DNA from: Treponema parvum | Lineage (GTDB): Bacteria; Spirochaetota; Spirochaetia; Treponematales; Treponemataceae | Assembly (NCBI RefSeq): GCF_017893945.1 | Contig: NZ_CP054257.1 | Coordinates: 2,480,001-2,544,000 of the forward strand | Length of the DNA stretch: 64,000 bases | Direction of reading: 5' to 3' | Part shown: positions 41,059-49,336 of the stretch, one piece after another | How the letters are laid out: the number at the start of each line of letters is the position of its first letter | How positions within the stretch are numbered: position 1 is the stretch's first letter | Notes under the pieces: model-generated | The model's database searches: none | Told to the model about the DNA's origin: nothing | The model's input: the letters and a program-made list of their open reading frames with translations, nothing else | Program-made: the position numbers and the translations under genes

Positions 41059-42912
41059 TTATTCGTTAAGTATGGGAAGCACTCCTTTCGGAGAAAATTC
41101 CCCAGCAAGCGCGCCGAAAAGAGCCGCCGCAGTGTATTCCGAATAGCTGTAACCCATCAGAATTGCGTCCGACCACGTCAGGCTGAAGGCATTTTCAGGG
41201 GACATGATGGAAAGGATTATTATTTTTTTACCCGAATCTTTAAGACTTTTAAGACGCTCGGCGATCTGCCTTGTTCGTCCGTTATGGACGCAAAAAATAA
41301 CGGTGTTGTAAGATGCCGCCGTGTAAAGAATATTGTCTATCATCCACTGCGTTTCGTTCGGCCCTATTTCATAATTAAAACGGAATTCCGCAGCGTCGGG
41401 AAAACGCTTTTTTCCTTCCACAAAATAAGACGGAAAAGCTCCCGCCAAAAGCACGCGGCCTGCGTCTTCTTGTTTTAACGGGAGCCCGTCGGCTTTATAC
41501 GGCGTTATCGAGCGGCAGGCTTGCTCCAAAAAGAATTTTCGGCCATCTTCATCCGGAATCCTTTTCGGAATGGCCGCCGTATCCGGGTAAAGAGGAGCTG
41601 CGTTTTTGTTTTTAAAATAGTCGAGTTTGACTTTTATTACGCGCCTTGCAGCCTTTGTTACCGTTTCGCGGAACGCAAGATCGCTTTTCATCCTTGCCAG
41701 ATTTGAAGTCCAAAGACCTTCGTTTAAATGAGCCGTCGTCGACGATATTATGATGTCGTTCCCCGCTTCTATTGCCATTCTGAATGCGTTTGAAACCGAA
41801 CCTGCGTACATGGTGTCGCCGTTCATCATCATGTCGTCCGTAATTATAAGCCCTTCGTAGCCTAACTTTTCGCGCAGTATTTGCGTCAAAAAAGTTTTTG
41901 AAAGCGACGCCGGTTCCCCGTTGTTTGTTATCCTAGGGAATCCTAAGTGGCCGGACATAACGGCGGGAATTTTTTCGGCGATAAGGTATTTGAAAGGAAC
42001 AAGTTCCCTTTCAGACCATGTTTCAAAATCTATATCTATAGCCGGAAGGTGCAGGTGAGAGTCTTCATCCGTAGCGCCGTGGCCCGGAAAATGTTTTGCA
42101 GTGGGAATAACGCCTGCGGCCATACTTCCGGCCGCAAAGGCCGCTCCCAGAACGCCCGAATTGTCCGGATCTTCGCCGAAAGAGCGCGTCCCTATGATCG
42201 CCGAATGATGATTTGTGTATAGATCCACCGAAGGGGCAAAGTTCATGTTTATTCCGAGCGCATGAATTTCTCTGTTGATATAGTATCCGCTGTACCACGC
42301 GTCGAACGGATATCCAGACGCGCCTATTGCGAGGTTACCGGGAGTGTTTGCCGTCGCGCCCTTTACGTGCCTTATCCAGCCGCCTTCCTGGTCGGTAGCG
42401 ACGAACAAGGGAATTTTATACCGGCGGCCTTGAGCCTTTTTTTGTATTTCGGAAACCGACTTTGCCACAAGGTTTATGTCGTCCGTATTCCACCCGAAAA
42501 TCTTTACGCTGCCGAGCCCTCTGTCCGACACCCATTGGTTTAGAAGTTCCGACGGTTCGGCTCCCGCCCACCCGAACATGAAGATCTGCGCCAAAAGCTC
42601 CGAATCTTCCATGCGCCGTATCAGGGCTTCCGCAAGAACGTCGGAAGGATAATCGCTCCAAAACGTAATGTCTGGCGGAAGGCAGTCGGCAAGAGAAGGA
42701 ATCTCCGTTTGATTTTTTTGATCCGCGGCGGCGCCTGAACGGTTTTCGACAGGAAATTCGGCGCTTCCTGAATAAGTTTCGGATATGGGCGCAAAATTCG
42801 CTTCAGCGGCAGGATTTTTTGCCGATGTTTTTATGATCGCCCGCCCGGCCGTAAATAAAACCGCCGACAGACAAAGCGCAAGGAGAATGGAAAGAGCGAC
42901 GATTTTTTTCAT
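41059..42912 (-). CDS. Glycoside hydrolase family 3 beta-N-acetylhexosaminidase, exported
   Basis: A 617-residue protein with an N-terminal membrane or signal segment (IVALSILLALCLSAVLF). The GH3 barrel shows ATDQEGGWIRHV, the substrate loop GTRSFGEDPD, KHFPGHGATDEDSHLHLP with the histidine of the His/Asp dyad, and the nucleophile in GLIITDDMMM. These are NagZ-type features, though NagZ itself is shorter and cytoplasmic; the extra 250 residues at the C-terminus include a Rossmann-like second domain. Likely role: trimming N-acetylglucosamine from muropeptides or chitooligosaccharides outside the cytoplasm. It begins 2 nt after trxB. Confidence 0.88.
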   Translation of the reverse strand: MKKIVALSILLALCLSAVLFTAGRAIIKTSAKNPAAEANFAPISETYSGSAEFPVENRSGAAADQKNQTEIPSLADCLPPDITFWSDYPSDVLAEALIRRMEDSELLAQIFMFGWAGAEPSELLNQWVSDRGLGSVKIFGWNTDDINLVAKSVSEIQKKAQGRRYKIPLFVATDQEGGWIRHVKGATANTPGNLAIGASGYPFDAWYSGYYINREIHALGINMNFAPSVDLYTNHHSAIIGTRSFGEDPDNSGVLGAAFAAGSMAAGVIPTAKHFPGHGATDEDSHLHLPAIDIDFETWSERELVPFKYLIAEKIPAVMSGHLGFPRITNNGEPASLSKTFLTQILREKLGYEGLIITDDMMMNGDTMYAGSVSNAFRMAIEAGNDIIISSTTAHLNEGLWTSNLARMKSDLAFRETVTKAARRVIKVKLDYFKNKNAAPLYPDTAAIPKRIPDEDGRKFFLEQACRSITPYKADGLPLKQEDAGRVLLAGAFPSYFVEGKKRFPDAAEFRFNYEIGPNETQWMIDNILYTAASYNTVIFCVHNGRTRQIAERLKSLKDSGKKIIILSIMSPENAFSLTWSDAILMGYSYSEYTAAALFGALAGEFSPKGVLPILNE

Positions 42913-42914
42913 TT

Positions 42915-43856
42915 TTAAATACTTCCTTTTTCGGAAGTTTTAAGATCGTATATGTACTCGGCCGCTTGATGCGCCGCCGTAGCTCCGTCCGAAGCTGCCG
43001 TAATGAGCTGCCTGAAAGGTTTTGCGCGAACGTCGCCCGCTGCGTAAAGCCCCGGAACTATTGTTTCCATGCTGTCGTTTGTGATTAAATATCCGTTTTT
43101 ATCCGCAGGCAAGGTAGAAACGATTTCCGTACACGGCGATATTCCTATAAATATAAAAACGGCGTCCGCCGGAAGTTCGGTTTTTTCTTTTGTCTGAGTA
43201 TCTTCCAAAAGCACGGACTCCACCCTGTTTTTGCCGCGGATTTCAAGTATGTTTGTGTTATAGCGTATGGCTATGCCCGTCTTTACCACCTTATCCGCCA
43301 CGGCTTTTTGCGCGCCGAGTTTTGCCCGCCTGTGAACGAGCGTTACGTCGCTTGATATTGTGGAAAGATATGCGGCTTCGGTACAGGCGGAATCTCCCCC
43401 TCCCGCAACTATTATCTTTTTGTCTTTAAAAAAAGGCCCGTCGCATGTGGCGCAATAAGAAACTCCGTGTCCCACCAGTTCGCTTTCTCCCGGAATTCCC
43501 AAAGTATTGTGAGTAGCGCCGGTGGCAATAAGAAGCGCAAGAGAAGAAAAAATTCCTTTTGAAGTTTTAACAAAAAAATTTTGCTTTATTTTATCGACGG
43601 AAATCACATTAGCCTGTAAAATTTCTACGCCGAAAGCCTTTGTCTGTTTTATCATATTTATGGCAAAATCGGCTCCGTTTACCGGAGGATACACGCCCGG
43701 ATAGTTTTCAAGTTCCGCTATCTGCAGAGCCTGCCCCCCGCCGGTTGACGTGTCAAGTATGAGAGTTTTCAGCCCCGCTCTGGCGCCGTATTGCCCGGCC
43801 GAAAGCCCCGCGGCTCCCGCGCCGATTATGATGTAATCGAATTCCTGTGGATCCAT
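42915..43856 (-). CDS. trxB: Thioredoxin reductase
   Basis: A 313-residue NADPH-dependent flavoprotein. FAD binding starts at IIGAGAAGLSAGQYGARAG, the redox centre is CATC in SYCATCDGPFF, the NADPH site is VAGGGDSACTEA and the C-terminal FAD contact is GLYAAGDVR. It reduces thioredoxin. A -10 box TATACT (43863-43868) ends 6 nt before the ATG without a Shine-Dalgarno. The IS element inserted 48 nt upstream, just outside the promoter. The GH3 gene follows 2 nt after its stop. Confidence 0.95.
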   Translation of the reverse strand: MDPQEFDYIIIGAGAAGLSAGQYGARAGLKTLILDTSTGGGQALQIAELENYPGVYPPVNGADFAINMIKQTKAFGVEILQANVISVDKIKQNFFVKTSKGIFSSLALLIATGATHNTLGIPGESELVGHGVSYCATCDGPFFKDKKIIVAGGGDSACTEAAYLSTISSDVTLVHRRAKLGAQKAVADKVVKTGIAIRYNTNILEIRGKNRVESVLLEDTQTKEKTELPADAVFIFIGISPCTEIVSTLPADKNGYLITNDSMETIVPGLYAAGDVRAKPFRQLITAASDGATAAHQAAEYIYDLKTSEKGSI

Positions 43857-43862
43857 AGAGAC

Positions 43863-43868
43863 AGTATA
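43863..43868 (-). promoter_or_regulatory. -10 box of trxB, leaderless geometry
   Basis: TATACT on the minus strand, 6 nt before the ATG at 43856; the -35 region is weak. Confidence 0.45.
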
Positions 43869-43903
43869 CCATTACGGACATGTTTACAAAAGATATCGCA
43901 TTG

Positions 43904-45258
43904 CCTCACGTAAAATCTAACCGAAAAAAAAGCGGTGAATCACGTAAAAATCTAACCCAAATCTGAGTCACAATAGAAGCCCGAAGGAAGGGCAAAATGG
44001 GGTTAGACATGAAAACGAAACAGAAATTAACCGAAGAAACGGCAAAACGCTACTGTACGGCAAGCAAAAAGCACAAGACGAAAATCATCGATGAGTTCAT
44101 TGCGACCACCGGCTACAACCGAAAGTATGCCATCCACATTTTGAAAAACACGGCGTACATAAAAATAACACACTTTAACAACGTTGAAAAAAAGAGCGTG
44201 CAGGTCATTACGAAAGTACGCAAAAAGCGGCGCTATGAAAAATACTACTGTCAAGACGTACAACAGGAAGTTATTCGCCTGTGGATTTTATCGATGTATC
44301 TGTGTGCAAAACGCCTTGTTCCGTTCATCCGCGACAACATCGACTACTTTGCTCAAAAGGCAGGCTATGATGAACAACTCAAGCTTAAACTAAGCGCCAT
44401 ATCAAGCGCAACGGTCGCAAGGATTCTCAAGCCGGAAATCCCAAAACATTCAATCCGCGGTATTTCGACCACACGTCCTGCAAAAAATCTGAATAAGCTT
44501 ATTCCCATACGCACCTATTTCAATTGGGACGAGAAAAAACCAGGCTTTTTTGAAGCCGACACGGTCGCTCATTGCGGTATGAGGAGCGAAGGTCAGTATG
44601 TTTGTACGCTCACACTCACCGACGTGCATTCAGGATGGACGGAAAACAGAGCTCTTTTGAACAAAGCCCAACGCTGGACAAAAGAAGCGGTCGATGATGT
44701 AAAAGAAAAATTACCGTTTAAGATGAAAGGCATCGACAGTGATAACGGAGGTGAGTTCAAAAATACTCAGCTGTTGCAATGGTGCCAAGAGCATAAGGTT
44801 GTATTTACCAGAGGTAGAGAATACAAAAAGAATGACAATTGCTTTGTCGAGCAGAAAAATGACAGTGTGGTACGAAGAATTGTCGGCTATTACCGCTTTG
44901 AAGGAGAAGAAACACGAGAAGTCATGGCAGAACTGTATGAATACTATAACAAGCTCGTCAACTTTTTTTTCCCTTCGATGAAGATTATCGCTAAGGCACG
45001 AATAGACGCAAAGGTTATAAAAAAATATGATACTGCTAAGACTCCTTACCGAAGGCTTATGGAAAGCAAGGAACTGAGCCCTGCTGAAAAAGAGGAACTG
45101 AGACGGAGAATGGTCAACTTGGATTTGCAACTGCTGCTTGAGAAAACACAACAGCTCCAAAGTACGCTTATCTCTATGGCTGTCCCTTGGTCAAAATAGC
45201 TACGGTTAGATTTTTACTTGAGGAACCTAAATCATTTGGGTTAGATTTTTATTTGAGG
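43904..45258. mobile_element. Insertion sequence with doubled terminal repeats (ISNCY-like)
   Basis: The element carries one DDE transposase gene. Both ends show two nested copies of a terminal motif: CCTCACGTAAAATCTAACCG (43904-43923) and TCACGTAAAAATCTAACCC (43940-43958) on the left; CGGTTAGATTTTTACTTGAGG (45203-45223) and GGGTTAGATTTTTATTTGAGG (45238-45258) on the right. The outer left matches the inner right (CCG/CGG) and the inner left matches the outer right (CCC/GGG). No clear target duplication is seen. Confidence 0.75.
43997..45199 (+). CDS. DDE transposase of the insertion sequence
   Basis: A 400-residue transposase with the retroviral integrase fold. An N-terminal helix-turn-helix region is followed by the catalytic triad D188 (FFEADTVAHCG), D249 (GIDSDNGGEF) and E285 (NCFVEQKN); 35 residues separate the second Asp and the Glu, as in integrases. 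The C-terminal part is basic. AAGGAAGGG lies 5 nt before the ATG. The frame is intact, so the element may still move. The family is ISNCY-like by length and triad context; I cannot name the exact IS. Confidence 0.85.
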   Translation: MGLDMKTKQKLTEETAKRYCTASKKHKTKIIDEFIATTGYNRKYAIHILKNTAYIKITHFNNVEKKSVQVITKVRKKRRYEKYYCQDVQQEVIRLWILSMYLCAKRLVPFIRDNIDYFAQKAGYDEQLKLKLSAISSATVARILKPEIPKHSIRGISTTRPAKNLNKLIPIRTYFNWDEKKPGFFEADTVAHCGMRSEGQYVCTLTLTDVHSGWTENRALLNKAQRWTKEAVDDVKEKLPFKMKGIDSDNGGEFKNTQLLQWCQEHKVVFTRGREYKKNDNCFVEQKNDSVVRRIVGYYRFEGEETREVMAELYEYYNKLVNFFFPSMKIIAKARIDAKVIKKYDTAKTPYRRLMESKELSPAEKEELRRRMVNLDLQLLLEKTQQLQSTLISMAVPWSK

Positions 45259-45314
45259 AAATACGGATATGCAAGGGTTTCGCCCCACACGAAAAAACGA
45301 TCCCAAAACCGGGG

Positions 45315-45420
45315 TTATGCTTGGGTTCTTACTTCGTCAATAAACAAACTGTATTCGTCTAAGGTCTTGCAGCGGTTTAAGAAAAAAAGCGAAACACGCG
45401 GATACGCCCAACTGAAATAG
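45315..45420 (-). pseudogene. C-terminal remnant of a PD-(D/E)xK (Rpn-like) nuclease gene
   Basis: On the minus strand the peptide FLNRCKTLDEYSLFIDEVRTQA ends at a stop. It resembles the segment near the end of Rpn-family recombination-promoting nucleases (CKTLDEYxxFI). Upstream sequence runs into a terminator-like hairpin and the tRNA-Cys gene, so the rest is lost. The match is short and the call is tentative. Confidence 0.35.
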
Positions 45421-45423
45421 GAA

Positions 45424-45459
45424 AAAAATAACGGCGGCCGTAAAAAACTACAGCCGCCG
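45424..45459 (-). terminator. Hairpin terminator (minus strand)
   Basis: CGGCGGC (45432-45438) pairs with GCCGCCG (45453-45459); on the minus strand a run of seven T follows after three bases. Confidence 0.6.
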
Positions 45460-45468
45460 CGCATATAT

Positions 45469-45500
45469 AAAAACGGACGGCGTTTTTGCCATACCGCCCG
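45469..45500 (-). terminator. Terminator of tRNA-Cys
   Basis: On the minus strand CGGGCGG (45494-45500) pairs with CCGTCCG (45474-45480, one G-U), then TTTTT. Confidence 0.65.
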
Positions 45501-45508
45501 GAAAAAAG

Positions 45509-45580
45509 AGGCGTCAATCGGAATTGAACCGATGCATAGAGGTTTTGCAGACCTGTCCCTTACCACTTGGGTATGACGCC
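45509..45580 (-). tRNA. tRNA-Cys (anticodon GCA)
   Basis: Acceptor GGCGTCA/TGACGCC closes the molecule. The anticodon loop CTGCAAA carries GCA, and the T arm has TTCAATT. The anticodon stem has one mismatch at its outer pair. CCA is not encoded. A promoter and a terminator flank it. Confidence 0.93.
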
Positions 45581-45591
45581 GTTCTAAACCG

Positions 45592-45620
45592 AATATATTG
45601 TAAAGCCGGCCGTTTGTCAA
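45592..45620 (-). promoter_or_regulatory. Promoter of tRNA-Cys
   Basis: Minus strand TTGACA (45615-45620), 17-bp spacer, TATATT (45592-45597), 11 nt before the tRNA. Confidence 0.8.
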
Positions 45621-45735
45621 TCTTTTTATCATGTAAAACTTTAAATAGAAATCGTTTGGTGATACAATCATATCGATTTTGAAATGTGCTTTTACCTGCA
45701 TTTTATCCACTTATTCTTTTTATAGAGGTGCTTTT

Positions 45736-47346
45736 ATGGAACATTACGGCTTATGGGGAATTATTCCTCCCGTGCTTACTATCCTGCTTGCCTTTGTGAC
45801 AAAGGACGTCGTCGTCTCTTTGTTTTTAGGAATTTTATCGGGAGCTCTGATAATAGGCGGCGGTAATCCGTTTATCGCTCTTATGAAACTGGCGGATCTT
45901 TTGGCCGGATCACTTGCAGACGGATGGAACATACGTATCTTTTTATTCTGCGCGCTTTTGGGCGGACTGGTAGGTATGCTCACAAAGACAGGAGCCGCCG
46001 GTTCCTTCGGGCGCTGGGCGTCTTCCAGATTAAAAAACAGCCGCGGAAGTCAGTTTATGACCTTTGTCTTCGGAATCATTATCTTTATTGACGACTATTT
46101 TAATTCTCTTTCGGTCGGCACGGTTATGCGTCCCATAACGGATAAGACGAAAGTTCCCCGCGCAAAGCTTGCGTACATTTTGGATTCCACCGCAGCTCCC
46201 GTATGCATAATCGCTCCCATTTCAAGCTGGGTGGTAACCGTAATGTCCATAGTGCGCGACGCCCAGGGATTTGAAAAACTCGGTATGACTGAATTTACGT
46301 TTTTCATTCGCTCCATACCGTACAATCTTTATGCGCTCACAACCCTTCTTATGGTTTTATGCCTTATCATTTTTAAGCGCGACTTCGGCCCCATGAAGGC
46401 TTCGGAAGAATTGGCAAAGACCGGCATTCTTTATAATGAAAAGAAATACGGCCCCGTGAGCGGGAACGTTCCCGAAGCATCTCAATCCAGAGCGAAACCT
46501 TTCGACATGCTTTTTCCGATCATCGTTTTGATTGTGAGCGCCGTGTCGTTTTTCCCCGTAACTACGTGGATCGGCGCCGTCGACGGCGAAAGCATAACTT
46601 CGTTCGGGCAAGCTGTAACAAGCATGTCTTTAAAAGAAGCGTTTAACAACACCGATTCGTCCGTAGCTTTGTGCTATTCGATTATCTTTACGATAGCGCT
46701 TACGTACGTATACTATTTGCTTCGCAGGCTTATGTCGCTTCAGGAATCAGGGGAAGCGCTGAGGGACGGAATAAAGAGTATGGTGCCCGCCCTCGTGATT
46801 TTGACCATGGCGTGGTCGATCGGGACTATAATAAAATCGCCCCGAACGGACGGCGGACTGGGGCTCGGTATTTATCTTTCAACCGCAGTAAGGGAAGGCG
46901 GTTTTCCCATAGTGTTTTTACCGGGCATCTTATTTATATTGAGTGCTCTCATAGCTTTTTCTACGGGAACAAGTTGGGGAACGTTCGGCATTATGATTCC
47001 GCTTGCGATGCCTATCGTTACCGGTCTTGCCGAAGGAAACGGACTTCCGCAAAGCGCCCTCGTTCAGGCTACGATGATTTCCATCGCGGCAGTATTGAGC
47101 GGCGCCGTATGGGGAGATCACGCTTCTCCAATTTCGGACACTACGATACTGTCTTCTACCGGCGCAGGATGCCCGCACCTTGAGCATGTGGCTACGCAGC
47201 TGCCCTACGCGAGCTTCGTAGCGGTCTGCGTCCTGTTTGCTTTTTTCGTCGGCAGCATCTTTGAAAGCCTTCTTGTGTGCTGGATCGCGGATTTAGCCTT
47301 ATTTATCACAGGTCTTATCGTTTTGCCTAAGGTAATAAAGTCCTAG
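45736..47346 (+). CDS. NhaC-type Na+/H+ antiporter
   Basis: A 536-residue membrane protein with about eleven helices. The NhaC/ArsB-like signature is present: FGIIIFIDDYFNSLSVGTVMRPITD, STAAPVCIIAPISSWVV, and the second-half STGTSWGTFGIMIPLAMPI with SGAVWGDHASPISDTTI. It exchanges Na+ for protons or imports amino acids in some relatives. I use the ATG at 45736, which has GAGGTG 5 nt upstream. Its TAG stop shares the palindrome CTAG with the stop of the convergent methyltransferase. Confidence 0.88.
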   Translation: MEHYGLWGIIPPVLTILLAFVTKDVVVSLFLGILSGALIIGGGNPFIALMKLADLLAGSLADGWNIRIFLFCALLGGLVGMLTKTGAAGSFGRWASSRLKNSRGSQFMTFVFGIIIFIDDYFNSLSVGTVMRPITDKTKVPRAKLAYILDSTAAPVCIIAPISSWVVTVMSIVRDAQGFEKLGMTEFTFFIRSIPYNLYALTTLLMVLCLIIFKRDFGPMKASEELAKTGILYNEKKYGPVSGNVPEASQSRAKPFDMLFPIIVLIVSAVSFFPVTTWIGAVDGESITSFGQAVTSMSLKEAFNNTDSSVALCYSIIFTIALTYVYYLLRRLMSLQESGEALRDGIKSMVPALVILTMAWSIGTIIKSPRTDGGLGLGIYLSTAVREGGFPIVFLPGILFILSALIAFSTGTSWGTFGIMIPLAMPIVTGLAEGNGLPQSALVQATMISIAAVLSGAVWGDHASPISDTTILSSTGAGCPHLEHVATQLPYASFVAVCVLFAFFVGSIFESLLVCWIADLALFITGLIVLPKVIKS

Positions 47347-48308
47347 AGCGATACCGGCCTTGTGTTGCGCTCGTAAAATACTCCGCCTGAAAAGCCCTGT
47401 ATGGATTTGTCTTTTTCCGCATCTTCAAGGCGCTTTTCGGCCCAAACGCAGTACTGCGGATTTTGTTCTATTCCGCAGTAACGGCGACCGAGTTTTTTTG
47501 CAGTGACGGAAGTGGTTCCCGAGCCTAAAAACGGATCGAGTACGGTGCCGCCGGGCGAAGAACTTGCCAAAATCAGCTTTGCGACAAGCTTTTCAGGCTT
47601 TTGCGTGGGATGAGCCGTGTTTTCCGGCATAGACCAATAAGGAATCGATATGTCGTCCCAAAAATTTCCGGGGCAAGTGTCTCTGAAATTTCCTTGTTCG
47701 GTCTTTTCCCAGTCCTTCGGCTGTCCGTCTTTTTTGTAAGGAGCTATCACCTTTCGCCGTATTTTTACATTTTCCAGATTAAAAGTGTATGCCGATTCGT
47801 CGATCGTGCAAAACCAAATATCTTCCATGGAATTTTTCCAGTTGCGCGCAGCTCCCCGACCCTTTTCTCTCTGCCATGAAATTCTGTTTTTAATAAACAA
47901 TCTTTTTTTATCCTGAAAAGATGTAAGAACTTCGGCAATCTGCACGCTGCTTTTCCAGTCGCAGCAGACATAAAGCGATGCATCGGGCTTTAAATGCGGC
48001 AGCAAAAGATTGAGCCACGACTCGGTGTATTTTCGATACTTTTCGGCTTCGAGCTTTCCGAAAGTCGTTTCGCCGTAGTTTTTATACAGATTGTACGGAG
48101 GATCGATCACAGCAAGGTCCGCAAAAGAAGACGGCAAGAGCGGCAAAACGGAAAAGGTGTCGCCGCATAAGGTTTTGTCTAAAATTTCGTTTATTTCAAA
48201 AGGAACCGCTTTTGCCGCATCGTTCAATTTTATGCATTTATCAAGATAGGATTTACCCTCTTCAAGGCTCATGTCTATGGTCTTATTTCTGTCGGATTTT
48301 TTTTGCAT
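47343..48308 (-). CDS. Orphan DNA adenine methyltransferase, beta class
   Basis: A 321-residue methyltransferase. The catalytic DPPY (LAVIDPPYNLY) precedes the SAM-binding motif DPFLGSGTTSVTAKKLGRRYCGIE near the C-terminus, the order of the beta class. WQREKGRGAARNWKNSMEDIW and the region after it probably include the target-recognition domain. No restriction endonuclease gene is adjacent, so it is either an orphan regulator-type enzyme or a relic. The specificity cannot be read from the sequence. The downstream end overlaps nhaC by 4 nt. Confidence 0.85.
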   Translation of the reverse strand: MQKKSDRNKTIDMSLEEGKSYLDKCIKLNDAAKAVPFEINEILDKTLCGDTFSVLPLLPSSFADLAVIDPPYNLYKNYGETTFGKLEAEKYRKYTESWLNLLLPHLKPDASLYVCCDWKSSVQIAEVLTSFQDKKRLFIKNRISWQREKGRGAARNWKNSMEDIWFCTIDESAYTFNLENVKIRRKVIAPYKKDGQPKDWEKTEQGNFRDTCPGNFWDDISIPYWSMPENTAHPTQKPEKLVAKLILASSSPGGTVLDPFLGSGTTSVTAKKLGRRYCGIEQNPQYCVWAEKRLEDAEKDKSIQGFSGGVFYERNTRPVSL

Positions 48309-48341
48309 AGGAGGCTGATAAAATGCGCCGAAGGCCGCACG

Positions 48342-48587
48342 CTATTCGCTCATCACGGCTTTTGCCAACTGATCGGCGCAGCTGGTATTCTTTTTGCCGC
48401 AGATGTTCCCGGCAAGTTTGTCGCGGATCTGTTCGGCCGTCATCCCTTCTACAAGTTTGGAAATGGCTTTAAGATTCCCGTTGCAGCCGCCTTCAAACGA
48501 AACGTTTGTGATCTTCCCGTCGTCCGTTTTTGTAAAATGTATCGTCGTTGCGCAAGTTCCGCGAGTTTTAAAATCTACAGTTTTCAT
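48342..48587 (-). CDS. TSCPD-domain protein (TIGR03905-type)
   Basis: An 81-residue protein consisting of a TSCPD domain: TRGTCATTIHFTK at the start, VSFEGGCNGNLKAISKLVEGM in the middle and NTSCADQLAKA at the end with the name-giving residues. Related domains occur at the C-terminus of some ribonucleotide reductases; the small stand-alone family has no assigned role. The ATG at 48587 lacks a Shine-Dalgarno and has TACTGT 6 nt upstream with a perfect TTGACA -35. It is divergent from the OhrR-type gene. Confidence 0.8.
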   Translation of the reverse strand: MKTVDFKTRGTCATTIHFTKTDDGKITNVSFEGGCNGNLKAISKLVEGMTAEQIRDKLAGNICGKKNTSCADQLAKAVMSE

Positions 48588-48593
48588 GACTAA

Positions 48594-48623
48594 ACAGTAG
48601 AACAAAACAATGCGGGTTGTCAA
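48594..48623 (-). promoter_or_regulatory. Promoter of the TSCPD gene, leaderless geometry
   Basis: Minus strand TTGACA (48618-48623), 18-bp spacer, TACTGT (48594-48599), then 6 nt to the ATG at 48587. Confidence 0.5.
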
Positions 48624-48638
48624 TATTATTTTATATTG
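48621..48638. promoter_or_regulatory. Inverted repeat between the TSCPD and OhrR-type genes
   Basis: CAATAT, 6-nt spacer, ATATTG; it overlaps the TSCPD -35 box and lies upstream of the ohrR promoter, a possible regulator site. Confidence 0.4.
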
Positions 48639-48656
48639 CACGCTATTTAATTGTGC

Positions 48657-48685
48657 TTGAAATTATCGATTAAAATCCTTATAAT
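48657..48685 (+). promoter_or_regulatory. Consensus promoter of the OhrR-type gene, leaderless
   Basis: TTGAAA (48657-48662), 17-bp spacer, TATAAT (48680-48685), then 6 nt and the ATG at 48692. The transcription start should coincide with the A of ATG. Confidence 0.8.
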
Positions 48686-48691
48686 ACTGAT

Positions 48692-49132
48692 ATGTCCGGA
48701 AGCTCGGATGCTTTAAACCTTGATAACCAGTTGTGTTTTACGCTCTATGTCTGTTCAAAAGAGATAATACGTCTGTATAAACCTTTTTTGGATCCTTTGG
48801 GGCTTACGTACACGTCTTATATAACAATGATGGCGCTTTGGGAAAGCGACCGTGTCACGGTGAACGAATTGGGGCACAGGCTTTTTCTTGATTCGGGAAC
48901 TCTCACGCCTCTCTTAAAAAAAATGGAAAAACAGGGATTAGTAACGCGGTCGCGTTCCGCTTCGGACGAACGGACGGTAGTAATTTGCCTTACGGACAAG
49001 GGACGCGCTCTTAAAGACGATTGCCGCAGCGTGCGTTCAAAACTTCTATGTTCTTCGGTTTTTAAAATCAAAGACGCGCCGGAGCTTTTAAAAAAGCTTC
49101 ACGGCTTGCTGGATTCCTTAAGCCGCCGTTGA
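48692..49132 (+). CDS. ohrR: OhrR-type MarR-family redox regulator
   Basis: A 146-residue MarR protein closest to OhrR. The N-terminal cysteine in DNQLCFTLY corresponds to the peroxide-sensing Cys of OhrR, and YTSYITMMALWE, LDSGTLTPLLKKMEKQGLV and the wing RSASDERTVVICLT are the characteristic DNA-binding parts. OhrR represses organic hydroperoxide resistance genes until its Cys is oxidised. No ohr gene is next to it here, so its targets lie elsewhere; the trxA palindrome is one candidate. Its mRNA appears leaderless. Confidence 0.85.
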   Translation: MSGSSDALNLDNQLCFTLYVCSKEIIRLYKPFLDPLGLTYTSYITMMALWESDRVTVNELGHRLFLDSGTLTPLLKKMEKQGLVTRSRSASDERTVVICLTDKGRALKDDCRSVRSKLLCSSVFKIKDAPELLKKLHGLLDSLSRR

Positions 49133-49336
49133 GTTAAGCCGATCGAGTTTTCGCCGAAAGCGTAAAATATCAGCTGATATTTTACTGAATTTTTTTCTTG
49201 TAAAATCCGTTTTCTTGCCTTATTATTTTTCTTAAGCGGATTTTTTGCTTTATCCGCAAAACAAAATTTTTGACGAAAATTCTTTTTATATGCTTTTGCC
49301 GCGCGTATGTGTTGCGCACGGCAGGGAGAGAGGAGT
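49133..49336. other. AT-rich intergenic region
   Basis: Contains ATATCAGCTGATAT, a perfect 14-bp palindrome near 49167-49180, and a GGAG ribosome binding site at the end. No other signal recognised. Confidence 0.35.

Noticed and set aside
45187..45420. Plus-strand ORF across the right end of the insertion sequence
   Set aside because: It runs through the terminal repeats and antisense to the nuclease remnant; no start signal or family match.
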